A stretch of 64,000 nucleotides of DNA from Okeania hirsuta (GTDB lineage Bacteria > Cyanobacteriota > Cyanobacteriia > Cyanobacteriales > Microcoleaceae), in the NCBI RefSeq assembly GCF_003838195.1, contig NZ_RCBY01000008.1, positions 16,164-80,163 of the forward strand. Direction: 5' to 3'. The notes under the pieces were generated by a model. That model did no database searches. It saw only the letters and a list, made by a program, of their open reading frames with translations, and had not been told where the DNA came from. This document shows, in pieces, positions 1 to 8,041 of the stretch. The position numbers were made by a program, and so were the translations under genes. How positions within the stretch are numbered: position 1 is the first letter of the stretch; the number at the start of each line of letters is the position of its first letter.

Positions 1-135
1 CAGTTGGTTTTATTTTTGATGGGAATGATGTTGATGATGAAGCAGTGGGATAATTTTGGTATTTTATTATTAATATTTATTTTATTGTCGATTGGATTGT
101 ATTTTACTTGGTTTAAGTATTTGGAGAAAATATAG
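1..135 (+). CDS. C-terminal end of a membrane protein (partial)
   Basis: An open frame runs from the first base to a TAG at 133-135, giving 44 residues. They are mostly hydrophobic (Leu, Ile, Met, Phe) and could form one or two membrane segments, followed by a short polar tail ending in Tyr-Leu-Glu-Lys-Ile. The 5' part lies outside the window. The family cannot be recognised from this fragment. The hydrophobic composition and clean stop favour a real gene end over chance. Confidence 0.5.
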   Translation, partial: QLVLFLMGMMLMMKQWDNFGILLLIFILLSIGLYFTWFKYLEKI

Positions 136-287
136 ATTTAAGCTAATATGCTTTGATTTTGGAAATAATGTAATTGTGGATGGAAGGAACACCCGGTATG
201 GAAATAAATAGGGAATATACAGATGTTTTAAGCTTATATAGGGTTTCCCAAGGTCGTGAGGTACAGTTATCTTTTTGTCTTTTTATG

Positions 288-461
288 TAAGCATTCAGCC
301 GTCAGCTATTAGCTATCAGCTATTAATGTTGGGAAAGGTAAAAGCAACCTTTGAAATTTAGGAAAGAATAAAAAGTTACTTTCAAAATCTCCGGACTAAA
401 CCTGAGAAGTAATTATTCATTATTAATTGCTGATAGCTGACTGCTAATAGCTGAATGCTTA
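288..461. repeat. MITE-like element, family M (TAAGCATTCAGC ends)
   Basis: The left end reads TAAGCATTCAGCCGTCAGC and continues with reiterated AGCTAT motifs. The right end (about 425-461) is its approximate inverted copy and finishes in GAATGCTTA. The terminal inverted repeats are about 35 bp and the whole element is about 174 bp. Similar ends occur at 16165-16475, 17292-17490 and near 4170-4228. No coding capacity. Confidence 0.6.
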
Positions 462-513
462 CCTTTTTATTCCCTGTTCCCTGTTCCTTGTTCCCTCAAA
501 CCTAAAATTTTGT

Positions 514-672
514 ATAGCAATGAGCGCTGGTATATTTACAAATTGCAGGAGGGGCAAAATAGCTAAAAGTCTTATATTATCAGTAATTTATTCCCCCAGA
601 TGAGCTGTTGCCTGTTACCTGTTGCCTGCGCACAGCGCTATACCTCACGCTTTTTGGGAATTGCTATATAGT
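514..672. repeat. MITE-like element, family I (AGCAATTCCCAAAAAGCGTGAGG end)
   Basis: The right end (about 640-672) is the inverse of the sequence opening the element at 2172: TATAGCAATTCCC followed by AAAAAGCGTGAGGTA. The left end near 514 shows only the outer TATAGCAAT. A TGTTGCC heptamer tract lies inside. Left boundary uncertain. Confidence 0.45.
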
Positions 673-1414
673 TATTTCAGCTTAGATTGAGAAAAAGGTT
701 TCTTGCCTTGTAAAGAATTTCAGCCGAAAAAGTGTTTTATTCTTATTTTAAATGACTATATATTCACAATTTAAATTTGCCATAACTGAACATTAAAAAT
801 TGCATCTTGATCGGATATGCTTAAAAATAGCTTATTCAGTTCATTTTATATGGTAATTTCTATCGTTTTCTCTTTTTTTTAAATATTTATTCCTCCTTCC
901 TTCTTGCTTATTGCTTCTTCCTTCTTTATTACTTCTACTATTTGTAAAAAACGTTGATCGAATTTGTATTAGGGATAAAGTTGAGGGGAAAATAATTCCT
1001 TAATATATATTCCCTAGTTGAAATAATTTGAGATTTTTAATACTCAAATTAGGGAAACTTTCTCTACCTAAATTCGCCTCAAGTTTTGAAATTTATTTCT
1101 AAAATAGTAATACCAATTTTATGTGAAACTCCACAAAATTATCAACTTCTATAAGTTATCAACCTCGATCTAAAGTCAATTATTTATTCTTGAAACCTTA
1201 ATTCTATGCAACCCAATATTAAATTAGTATCAAGTTATTTGAAAAGTGTGCCAATTACTAAGTAGGTCGGTTTAATTATCCGTAAAATAACCAGAGAAAT
1301 TCAAAACTTTGAAAATTAGGTTGAAAACTGCCTTCTGGCTTCATTTTCAGACTCTTCGTTTTTTTGCGCAGCATGACAAACGGAAACGTCTATTTATGCC
1401 CACCAACTTAATTA

Positions 1415-1521
1415 CTACAGCGCTACGCGCAAGTTAAAAGTCAAAAGTAAAAAGTCAAAAATAATCCCTGAGTGAGTTTTAGCATTTATAAATGTCCGCG
1501 CCCTATTTGCGTAGTGCTATA
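1415..1521. repeat. MITE-like element, family K (TATAGCGCTACGC ends)
   Basis: Starts with TACAGCGCTACGC and ends with ATTTGCGTAGTGCTATA, which are near-perfect inverted copies. Length is about 107 bp. The interior contains reiterated AAAAGTC motifs. The same ends bound elements at 35257-35357 and 56223-56321. Confidence 0.6.
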
Positions 1522-1667
1522 ACTTAGATTTTTTGTTTGGGAATTTTTAGTTATTTTTACATTTCTTATCAAAATCAGATTGTAAAAATACTTAATACTA
1601 ATTGAGGCGAATTTTAGTTAAGCTGAAGATAACTAATTCATATATAACTCTAAATAGGTAAAAATAT

Positions 1668-2171
1668 ATGGCAACTATTTCTTCAAATCTGGAATCTAAT
1701 CAAAAACGTTGGCAAACAATAGTTTGTTTAACTTTAGGTTTCTGGTTAAGTGCCTGCATAATTTTAGACGTGGTAATTATGCCTAGTATGTATGCTTCTG
1801 GCATGATGAATACATCAGATTTTACAGCAGCAGGTTCAATAATGTTTTCGTTGTTTAACCGACTTGAATTAATTTGTGCAAGCTTGGGTTTAACAGGTTT
1901 ATTAGTATTAAGTGCCACACCAAATAATTTAATTAAAAATACTAAAACAGCAATTATATTTTCTATAGCATTGTTGGCGATCGCTTTAATTGATACTTAC
2001 GGTTTAACTCCTCAAATGAGTGCTTTGGGTATAAATCTAAATCTGTTTGAGTCAGTTAAAGAAGTTCCTGTGACCATGAATCAAATGCACGGCGGTTACT
2101 GGTTATTAGAAGTAATTAAATTAGTTGTTGGCGGTACTTTACTTGGTTGGTGTTATCAACAAAAAAACTAA
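1668..2171 (+). CDS. Conserved four-TM membrane protein (DUF4149-like)
   Basis: Encodes 167 residues with four hydrophobic segments, at roughly residues 16-38, 53-78, 91-112 and 143-163. This matches the layout of small cyanobacterial four-helix membrane proteins resembling the DUF4149/TMEM205 group. It starts with ATG after an AT-rich leader; no strong ribosome binding site is seen. There is no cleavable signal peptide: the first 15 residues are polar and precede the first helix. No catalytic motif is visible, so no function is assigned. It stands alone between two repeat-rich spacers. The family assignment is tentative; coding status is well supported by length and hydrophobicity pattern. 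Confidence 0.8.
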   Translation: MATISSNLESNQKRWQTIVCLTLGFWLSACIILDVVIMPSMYASGMMNTSDFTAAGSIMFSLFNRLELICASLGLTGLLVLSATPNNLIKNTKTAIIFSIALLAIALIDTYGLTPQMSALGINLNLFESVKEVPVTMNQMHGGYWLLEVIKLVVGGTLLGWCYQQKN

Positions 2172-2298
2172 TATAGCAATTCCCAAAAAGCGTGAGGTAC
2201 AAAATTCGTTTGCTTTAGGCAACAGGCAACAGGCAACAGGGAACAGGCAACAGGGAAGAAAGAAAAAACTACCTCACTAGCCAGATAAACGCTATAAC
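2172..2298. repeat. MITE-like element, family I, with heptamer tract
   Basis: Begins directly after the stop codon of the preceding gene with ATATAGCAATTCCC followed by AAAAAGCGTGAGG. It contains a GGCAACA heptamer tract at about 2218-2258. The end, CTACCTCAC ... GCTATAA, is the degenerate inverse of the start. Confidence 0.5.
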
Positions 2299-2424
2299 AA
2301 TGTTGTAGGTGAAGAAAGTAGGGTAGGTGCATTTTGGTTGAGATAAAATTAATCTCAATTAATTTAATATTTGCCCACCCTTAACTGACTAACTGATAAC
2401 TGAAAATGACCTCTAAAGAAACTC

Positions 2425-3065
2425 ATGCCTTACAGTAAATTTACCTTAGAGGAAGTTCTCACTAATTTTAATCTTCAGCTGGTCGAAAACTTGGGTAAAT
2501 TTAATAAATTACCAGATGTTATTCCCAGTCAATTTCTTCAAGAAGCTTTAGAATATTATCTACCATTAGCAGTGGCGATTTGCTCCGCAACGCTAGCGCG
2601 AACGCTTCGGAAAAAGCTCGTTTCCTGACGGAATGCTCCGCAAACAGAATTTATTATTGCTCCAGTATTAGCAGAAGTAAAAAAATATCTAATAATCAAA
2701 TAGGCTTATTTTCTGGCATCGAATTTAATGTTAATCCAGAGCTAGAGTTAAATGGTTTTTGCGATTTTATTATTAGTCATTCCACATTACAAACGATAAT
2801 TCAAGCACCAATAGTTACTCTTGTAGAAGCTAAGAATGATAATATTAAATCTGGCTTTGATAAATGTATTGCCGAAATGGTTGCTGCCCAGATTTTTAAT
2901 CAAAATAAAGGGAATGATATTCGCAAAATTTATGGAGCTATTACCACAGGAACAGCTTGGCAATTTTTAGAATTAGAAGCTCAAACTCTAGTATTAGATT
3001 TAGAGGAATATTCTATCAAAAACTTACCGCAAATTTTAGGAATATTAACCAGTTTTGTTAGTTAG
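2425..3065 (+). pseudogene. Disrupted PD-(D/E)XK-like conserved protein
   Basis: Two overlapping frames together make one cyanobacterial protein of unknown function. The first (from ATG 2425) gives MPYSKFTLEEVL to about residue 52 before running into a GC-rich repeat at about 2577-2645. After the repeat the coding register resumes as TEFIIAPVLAEVKKYL, then shifts again near 2690 into the frame ending at 3065. The distal part contains a core resembling PD-(D/E)XK nucleases: Asp in NGFCDFIIS, then VTLVEAKNDN, then an alpha-helical KCIAEMVAAQIF segment. I see an inserted repeat plus a separate single-base frameshift. Known family behaviour suggests a host-encoded protein of no proven activity; the nuclease resemblance is inference. 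Probably inactive. Confidence 0.7.
2577..2645. repeat. GC-rich short repeat inserted in coding sequence, family C
   Basis: A block of about 69 bp contains GCTCCGCAACGCTAGCGCG and ends with CCTGACGGAATGCTCCGCAAA. The latter motif recurs in both orientations near 16193-16216, 17461-17486, 18061-18083, 22045-22070, 25000-25024 and 32771-32797. Here it interrupts the frame of a conserved protein. It is much more GC-rich than its surroundings. Confidence 0.6.
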
Positions 3066-3121
3066 TATTTAAGCATTCAGCTACTCCCTACTCCCTACTC
3101 CCTATTCCCTACTCACTAAAT

Positions 3122-3700
3122 CTAATATAACCAACCAAATAAATCTGCAACAGATAATTGCCAATCTGTTAATAATCTGTTAATAAATTGAGGATGGGTA
3201 AATTATCAGAATCATATCTAACTTCTGGTTGCTGGTTAGGTTGGAAAATTAGTACAGATTCATCTTCAGAATCTATTAACCAACCCAACTGAGTACCATT
3301 ATTTAGACAGAAAAGAATTTTATTAATTAATTAATTGATTAGCACCTTGGTCTGGCGAGAGAATTTCTATTACCCAATCTGGTGCTATTTAAAATCTATT
3401 TTCGATTCTACCATTGGGTTTTCTTGGAATACGTTGCCATGCAAAAACTGAAATATCTGGAACTATGGAACCTCCGTTAAAAGTACATCTTAATTCTGGC
3501 AATGCCATTGCTAACTTTTGTGGTTCACCTGCTTGATTAATTGCTGATGATAGACAGGTTTGAATTCTACTATGCTCTCCTTGCGGCATTGGTTTTTGAT
3601 AAATTTTATTGTTAATATATCCGCTTGCTGGTTTTGTTTATGGCAATTGTAAAAATTCTTCGAGAGTAATTTGTTTGGGTGAATCAACAGAGGTTAGCAT
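3122..3700 (-). pseudogene. Decayed Uma2-family (DUF820) endonuclease-like gene
   Basis: Read on the minus strand from ATG at 3700, the frame gives a typical Uma2 start (QITLEEFLQLP), a TAA where a Glu is expected, then TKPASGYINNKIYQKPMPQG and the conserved PDISVFAWQRIP. After NRF a second TAA again replaces an expected Glu before IAPDWVIEILSPDQ. Short duplications (TTAATTAATTAA near 3333, and a repeated AATCTGTTA unit near 3165-3185) cause further frameshifts. The final frame ends in LSVADLFGWLY at 3122. The PD...EIL core of the PD-(D/E)XK fold is recognisable, but the gene cannot produce an intact protein. Confidence 0.75.
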
Positions 3701-3762
3701 AATTATTTTTACTCCATACAGTGCTTTCTCAAATATTCTAGAAAATGGGGATTTTTTCAATC

Positions 3763-4062
3763 TCAATTATTTTCAGATTCTTCTACTTCCTCTTCACCAG
3801 AGAATAAAAGACGAATACCCATAAATGCAAATCCAGTTGCAGCCGTAATTTTTACTATATTTGTTGGTAAAATTTCTGCTACTCCTTCCCCTACTAAAAC
3901 TCCTAAAAAGCTAGTTAATAATAGAGCAGTTGCAGTACCAAAAAATACTGCCTGGGGAAATTTTGAAGACCCACCAAGGGCGATGGCTGCTAATTGACTT
4001 TTATCTCCTAATTCAGATAAAAAAACTGCGATAAAACTTAAGCTTAAAAGTTGCCAATCCAT
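3763..4062 (-). CDS. Half-size GDT1/UPF0016 family cation transporter (distal partner)
   Basis: Encodes about 99 residues from the ATG at 4062; the frame is open to an upstream ATG at 4101, but the conserved family start is MDWQLLSLSF. It carries the hallmark E-x-G-D-K-S/T motif (ELGDKSQ) in the first helix and about three hydrophobic segments, with an acidic tail (EEEVEESENN). Full-length UPF0016/GDT1 proteins hold two such repeats in about 200 residues and move Mn2+ or Ca2+ against H+. In cyanobacteria a relative (Mnx) protects against Mn overload at the thylakoid. This copy has one repeat and lies 161 bp downstream of another single-repeat gene, so a heteromeric exporter is the natural inference. 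Confidence 0.85.
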   Translation of the reverse strand: MDWQLLSLSFIAVFLSELGDKSQLAAIALGGSSKFPQAVFFGTATALLLTSFLGVLVGEGVAEILPTNIVKITAATGFAFMGIRLLFSGEEEVEESENN

Positions 4063-4171
4063 AGTAGTTAAGAAGGAAGAAATTAAAAAGTAATAAATCA
4101 AGAAGAAAGAATAATTTTTTAATCAAATACAATTCTTTGGTTTAAAATGTAGTAGAAGTTAAACTAATAAA

Positions 4172-4228
4172 AGCTGATATCTGACCGCTAATAGCTGTTT
4201 TTGCTGCATTCTGCAGGAAATGCTTAGG
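4172..4228. repeat. Family M repeat end between the two GDT1 genes
   Basis: AGCTGATATCTGACCGCTAATAGCTG is followed by a CATTCTGCAGGAAATGCTTA end, like the right ends at 461 and 17490. It overlaps the last codons and stop of the upstream half-transporter, suggesting the repeat supplies the current 3' end. Confidence 0.45.
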
Positions 4229-4670
4229 AAAAATTTTTATAAAATGCCTCTACTATTAAAGTTAAAGATATTAGTAATAAAATCATTCCTGCCGATCTTT
4301 CTATAGTTTTAGGAGAGAGGCGACTGGCTAACCATTTTCCCAACAAAACCCCTAACAAACTTGTAGTTACTAATGCGCTACTTGCACCTAAAAATACTAT
4401 CCAAGGAGATTGAGATTCGGCAGTCATTAACAGAGTAGTAAGCTGAGTCTTATCGCCAATTTCTGCTAAAAATATTGTGACAAAAGTAGAAGCAAATACT
4501 TTCCATGCTCCTGTTTTTTCTACTTTCGTTTCTTGTTGTTCTGATTGAGAATTTTTGGGGGGTAAAAGTTCACCCATTTCTGAGGCAACTTGTAAAGGTA
4601 AGCTCTCAGAAAATTCTTTTTGTTCTAAATTTATTTTAGGTTGAGGTGTATTTTCACTAAAAGATTTCAC
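4224..4670 (-). CDS. Half-size GDT1/UPF0016 family cation transporter (proximal partner)
   Basis: Encodes 148 residues. A polar N-terminal extension of about 53 residues, rich in Glu, Gln and Ser, precedes a single UPF0016 repeat with the motif EIGDKTQ and three hydrophobic segments. The following gene on the same strand has the partner repeat (ELGDKSQ). Two-repeat family members are known Mn2+/Ca2+ exchangers; a split pair would have to assemble as a heteromer in a membrane, probably thylakoid or plasma membrane (inference). The extension is unusual and could be regulatory or an over-long start; an ATG nearer the first helix is not available, so the long form is kept. Confidence 0.87.
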   Translation of the reverse strand: MKSFSENTPQPKINLEQKEFSESLPLQVASEMGELLPPKNSQSEQQETKVEKTGAWKVFASTFVTIFLAEIGDKTQLTTLLMTAESQSPWIVFLGASSALVTTSLLGVLLGKWLASRLSPKTIERSAGMILLLISLTLIVEAFYKNFS

Positions 4671-4875
4671 AGGCTAATTTACTAAATTACTGAGTATATG
4701 TAGATTCTTTAAATTTTCTTTATTGTTTCAGATAATTATGTTACTGTCAACTACTCTACTCTACTTATCAAAATAATTGGGTCGCCCAACCCCGTCTTTT
4801 AAGGCAAAATGTTTTTGGAGAGTTGCTCAAATTCTCCTGACAAAAACAACTTCTGACTTCTGAGTTCTGAGTTCG

Positions 4876-5244
4876 TTATCTCTGAAAACCTGAGTTAATA
4901 CCCACTGCATGATTAAAGCGCAACATTTCTAGACTACGATCGCCGTACATATCTCCAATGTGCTGCTGACAACAGTCAATGGCAAATTCATTAAGTTCTT
5001 CTGGTTCAATACCGTACAATTCTCTAAAGGTATCTGGTTGGACTCGACAAAAATGGGGCCTTTCGGGGTAAATACGGCATTCTCGCGTTAAACTATCGTA
5101 ATTAATACACCATCCATCTGCTCCTACTAAACTCATATAATGCTTTAGCTCTTCTGTAGATAAATATTCTTCTAATTCTGGACGCTCTGTTGGGTCTAAG
5201 TAACAACAAGCACCACAATTTTTTACACAACACCAACTAGCCAT
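4876..5244 (-). CDS. YkgJ-family cysteine-cluster protein
   Basis: Encodes 122 residues rich in cysteine: the N-terminal cluster CCVKNCGACC, single Cys residues in WCINY, RECRIYP and FCRVQ, and a late CCQQ. This is the pattern of the YkgJ (Fe-S or Zn cluster) family, small cytosolic proteins of unresolved role; some relatives lie near translation or photosynthesis genes. Length is typical for the family. It is divergently transcribed from psb30, with about 158 bp between the two starts that must contain both promoters. No catalytic role is claimed. Confidence 0.85.
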   Translation of the reverse strand: MASWCCVKNCGACCYLDPTERPELEEYLSTEELKHYMSLVGADGWCINYDSLTRECRIYPERPHFCRVQPDTFRELYGIEPEELNEFAIDCCQQHIGDMYGDRSLEMLRFNHAVGINSGFQR

Positions 5245-5393
5245 TTTTTTTTAGCCAATAGTTATTTCTTAACGGCCTTCTGATTGTAGCAGACTAAATT
5301 ATTGAGTTTTGTAAAGTATCTTAAATTAAAGTAGCGATAGCTTGGTAGAATAAAAAACGGTTTTTCAGCTCAGTATATATTTGATTTATTTTT

Positions 5394-5400
5394 AGGGGAA
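5394..5400 (+). promoter_or_regulatory. Ribosome binding site of psb30
   Basis: AGGGGAA lies 2 bases before the ATG at 5403, with its core GGGG 4-5 bases away. This is close but purine-rich, and stronger than most leaders in this window. It supports the start of the very small gene that follows. Confidence 0.5.
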
Positions 5401-5402
5401 AT

Positions 5403-5534
5403 ATGGGGTTTTTAACTGATTTGTTCAGCAACATTAACTTTGAAACTATTGCCCAGTTAACAATGTTGGCCATGGTTGTCATTGCTGGCCCTGTAGTTAT
5501 TGTGCTACTGGCACTTCGGGGAGGCGATTTGTAA
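5403..5534 (+). CDS. psb30: Photosystem II protein Psb30 (Ycf12)
   Basis: A 43-residue frame, too short for most gene finders, runs from ATG 5403 to TAA 5532-5534. It contains the family core NFETIAQL, one transmembrane helix (about residues 19-38) and the characteristic ending LALRGGDL. Psb30 is a single-helix intrinsic subunit at the periphery of the photosystem II core, near PsbJ/PsbE/PsbF, in the thylakoid membrane. Length matches the family (about 33-46 residues). A purine-rich ribosome binding site precedes it. It is monocistronic and divergent from the YkgJ-type gene. Confidence 0.93.
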   Translation: MGFLTDLFSNINFETIAQLTMLAMVVIAGPVVIVLLALRGGDL

Positions 5535-5797
5535 GTTATTTACTTACTTTGGTTTGATTCAAAGGCGTTATTCAGAGGGATGATGGAGACAGATGCGATG
5601 GAGATGTAAGCTGACAGTCCAGATGCAGATGCACAAAATCATCCCAAGATGATGCTAGTTCAAAAATTAACAGTTAACAATTCATCATTAACAATTACCT
5701 CTTCTTTTTAATCAGAAGATTGATCAAAAGGAGATAAGAATGATTTTTCTTCTTAAAAGTAGAGGTCTCAAACCTGAAATTATCAATTATTCGGCGA

Positions 5798-6493
5798 TCA
5801 GTGATCGTAATTACTTTCTCCAAATCGATAACCTTTTCGATAAACAGTATAAATGAGTGGCAACTCTCCATTTACTTCTATTTTTCGTCGTAATAAACGT
5901 ACTTGTGCTGCTAAAACGTTACTGCTTGGTTTTTCTCCTTCTCCCCACAAATATTCATAGATTTGCTGATGAGTTAGAAGTTGACCGGGGTAGGTCATAA
6001 AATATGCCAGCAATTTACATTCTTTTTCTGATAAATTAATTATCTGTCCACCGCGATAAGCTACTTGATTTTCTATGTCTAGCTCTAAATTTGCTACTTG
6101 TAAATGTTGCTCAGTTGTGCTTGTTTCAATGTTTTGGGGACGACGTAATAATGCCCGAACTCTTGCTAATAACTCTCGCAACTCAAAAGGTTTAACTAAA
6201 TAATCATCTGCTCCAGCATCTAATCCAGCAACGCGATCGTCTACTGTATCTTTGGCAGTAAGAAATAAAACAGGTGTATAGTCGTGGCGCGAGCGTAACT
6301 CCTGGCAAATTTCCAATCCTGTTTTGTGAGGTAACATCCAATCTAAAATCAGCAAATCATAGTTACCCTGACTTGCCATCTGACTACCAATTTTTCCATG
6401 ATCGGCAACATCAACACTATACCCCTCTCGATTCAAAGCACGACTTAGAGGAGAAGTTAACTCTGGTTCATCATCCACTAAAAGAATTTGCAT
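5798..6493 (-). CDS. OmpR/PhoB-family response regulator
   Basis: Encodes 231 residues. The N-terminal receiver (1-120) has the acidic pocket Asp-Asp in LLVDDEPEL, the phospho-acceptor Asp in LLILDWMLP, the Thr in FLTAKD and the Lys in LVKPFE. The C-terminal winged helix (about 130-226) has the family signatures LSEKECKLL and VYRKGYRFG. This architecture regulates transcription on phosphorylation. No histidine kinase lies next to it, so it is an orphan here. It resembles DWMLP-type cyanobacterial regulators often annotated in the RppA/ManR group, but I cannot fix the orthologue. Confidence 0.92.
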   Translation of the reverse strand: MQILLVDDEPELTSPLSRALNREGYSVDVADHGKIGSQMASQGNYDLLILDWMLPHKTGLEICQELRSRHDYTPVLFLTAKDTVDDRVAGLDAGADDYLVKPFELRELLARVRALLRRPQNIETSTTEQHLQVANLELDIENQVAYRGGQIINLSEKECKLLAYFMTYPGQLLTHQQIYEYLWGEGEKPSSNVLAAQVRLLRRKIEVNGELPLIYTVYRKGYRFGESNYDH

Positions 6494-6517
6494 TTGATGA
6501 ATTTAAAAGATCGTCAG

Positions 6518-7171
6518 TTAAAATTTTGAATCAAAAATAGTTTCTGACTCAACTTCTGCTGCTGCTAACCATTCTTGCATATCAGCTAATGCCCAAACTG
6601 CTTCAGCATAAGTTTGTGCCACTGGTTCGAGTTTCACTTTATAAGTGGCAAAGCGAGAGACAACCGGAGCATACATAGCATCAGCAATTGTAAACTGACC
6701 AAACAACATATCACCTTCTGCTCCAAATTTTTCGCGACACTCTCGCCACATTTTGCCGATCCTCTCAATTTCAGGTCTCACCTCCGGAATTATGCCTACC
6801 TCTGGATAACGACCTCGACAATCCATGGGCATATATTTGCGTAAATTTGGGAACCCTGCGTGCATCTCGGCACTAATTGCTCGTGCTACTGCTCGTGCTT
6901 CGCGGTCTTTAGGCCACAAAAAATTGGCAAATTTCTCCGCTACATACTCACAAATTGCAAGAGATTCCCATACCTTAATATCCCCGTCTAACAAAACTGG
7001 TACTAGACCAGTAGGAGAATATTTTAAAATTTCTTGGTGGGTAATATGTGTATCTAGAGGAATTTTAATTTCAGTAAATTTCACTCCTGCTTGTTTCATC
7101 GTTAACCACGCTCGTAATGACCAAGAAGAATAGTTTTTATTACCGATAACTAGAGTCAATTTACTCATCAT
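6518..7171 (-). CDS. Glutathione S-transferase family protein
   Basis: Encodes 217 residues. The N-terminal thioredoxin-like domain starts LTLVIGNKNYSSWSLRAWL, where Ser/Tyr residues would bind glutathione, and contains the cis-Pro motif TGLVPVLLDG and the ESLAICEYVAE signature. The helical C-terminal domain has the FTIADAMYAPVV motif typical of GSTs. Length is normal. Start is the first of two adjacent Met codons (7171); the second (7168) is equally possible. It sits 24 bp upstream of the response-regulator gene on the same strand and may share its transcript. Substrate is unknown. Confidence 0.9.
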   Translation of the reverse strand: MMSKLTLVIGNKNYSSWSLRAWLTMKQAGVKFTEIKIPLDTHITHQEILKYSPTGLVPVLLDGDIKVWESLAICEYVAEKFANFLWPKDREARAVARAISAEMHAGFPNLRKYMPMDCRGRYPEVGIIPEVRPEIERIGKMWRECREKFGAEGDMLFGQFTIADAMYAPVVSRFATYKVKLEPVAQTYAEAVWALADMQEWLAAAEVESETIFDSKF

Positions 7172-7202
7172 TTTTTCAAGATTTTATAAGTACAACATAC
7201 AA

Positions 7203-7711
7203 TTAACTATTAGGCTGATATTCTTTGCTTAAGATAGTATAGTATATCACGTTAGTCTGATAATAATTAGCCTCTTTTTCGTATTTCATTCCTACTTTTT
7301 CCATGACTCGTCGGGAGGCAATATTTTTGGGTTGACAATTTTCTCTAACTTTAACTCTTCAAATCCATATCTTAAACTTGCTTTTGCTGCTTCTGTTGCT
7401 AATCCTCGATACCAATATGCAGGATTTAATAAATAACCAAGCTCAATTTCTGGAGTATTGTCGAGAAAACAAAGTCCGCAACGACCAATCATTTTATTAT
7501 CTATTTTATGAACTACCGCCCACATTCCAAAATTATTTTGATTCCAACTCTCAATTATGCTTAATATTCTTGCTTCTGTTTCTGGCTTAGTGAGGATGCC
7601 TTTTCCTACATATTTCATTACCTTTGGATTATGATACAGATTGTATAATTCATCCAAATCATCAAGGATAAATTGTCTTAATTTTAATCTTTCTTTTTCA
7701 ATTTCAGCCAT
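7203..7711 (-). pseudogene. Frameshifted RimJ/RimL-type GNAT acetyltransferase
   Basis: The first frame (7711 down to 7292) encodes a GNAT fold: ERLKLRQF start, motif A region GMWAVV...IGRCGLCFL, and the acetyl-CoA site ELGYLLNPAYWYRGLATEAAKA. After EKIVNPK the frame runs into nonfamily residues and stops at 7292. In another frame the expected family ending follows (QNIASRRVMEKVGM and ANYYQTNVIYYTI) to a TAA at 7203. One missing A in the AAAAA run near 7325 explains the shift. The rest is undamaged, so this is either a very recent pseudogene or a homopolymer sequencing error. Confidence 0.75.
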
Positions 7712-7731
7712 GATAATTAGAATTATTTATT

Positions 7732-7949
7732 ATACCAAGCGTAAAAAAAGAATGTTACGAATAATCAGGGCATTTAAAAGACACGTGCAGGAGATATCTC
7801 TTAGACTAAAAAGATAAATTATGACCTAATAAATGGTATTAAAGTTATTTATTCTGACTCCTGTACGTCGCCAATCCGACGGCTCCTCTATCTAACTCCT
7901 GACTCCTAATAAATAACCTAGTTATTTGTAGCAAATATTTATCAAATTA
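7732..7949. repeat. MITE-like element, family G (ATACCAATTTGA ends)
   Basis: Degenerate copy of the family seen best at 60994-61181. It starts with ATACCAAGCG, then an AAAGAATGTTACGAATA block, contains a TGACTCC heptamer tract and TACGTCGCCAATCCGACGG, and ends with TATTTGTAGCAAATATTTAT. No coding capacity. Confidence 0.65.
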
Positions 7950-8041
7950 CTATTAGCCATCAATATCAATTGTGAATGTTTAGCTGATATGCTACCTTAT
8001 AAAAACATCAGAATACCTAGAGTTTAACCAAAAAAACATCT

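Larger units (their letters stand above)
136..1667. other. Repeat-rich intergenic region
   Basis: No convincing gene is visible in about 1.5 kb. It holds an inverted-repeat element at 288-461, heptamer tracts of the CCCTGTT type at about 468-497 and the TGTTGCC type at about 607-630, a second inverted-repeat element at about 514-672 and a third at 1415-1521. The rest is AT-rich. The stretch just before 1668 would hold the promoter of the next gene. Confidence 0.6.

Noticed and set aside
288..465. Possible CRISPR array from reiterated AGCTATCAGC-type motifs
   Set aside because: The repeats are short, contiguous and part of inverted ends; there are no unique spacers of constant length and no cas genes.
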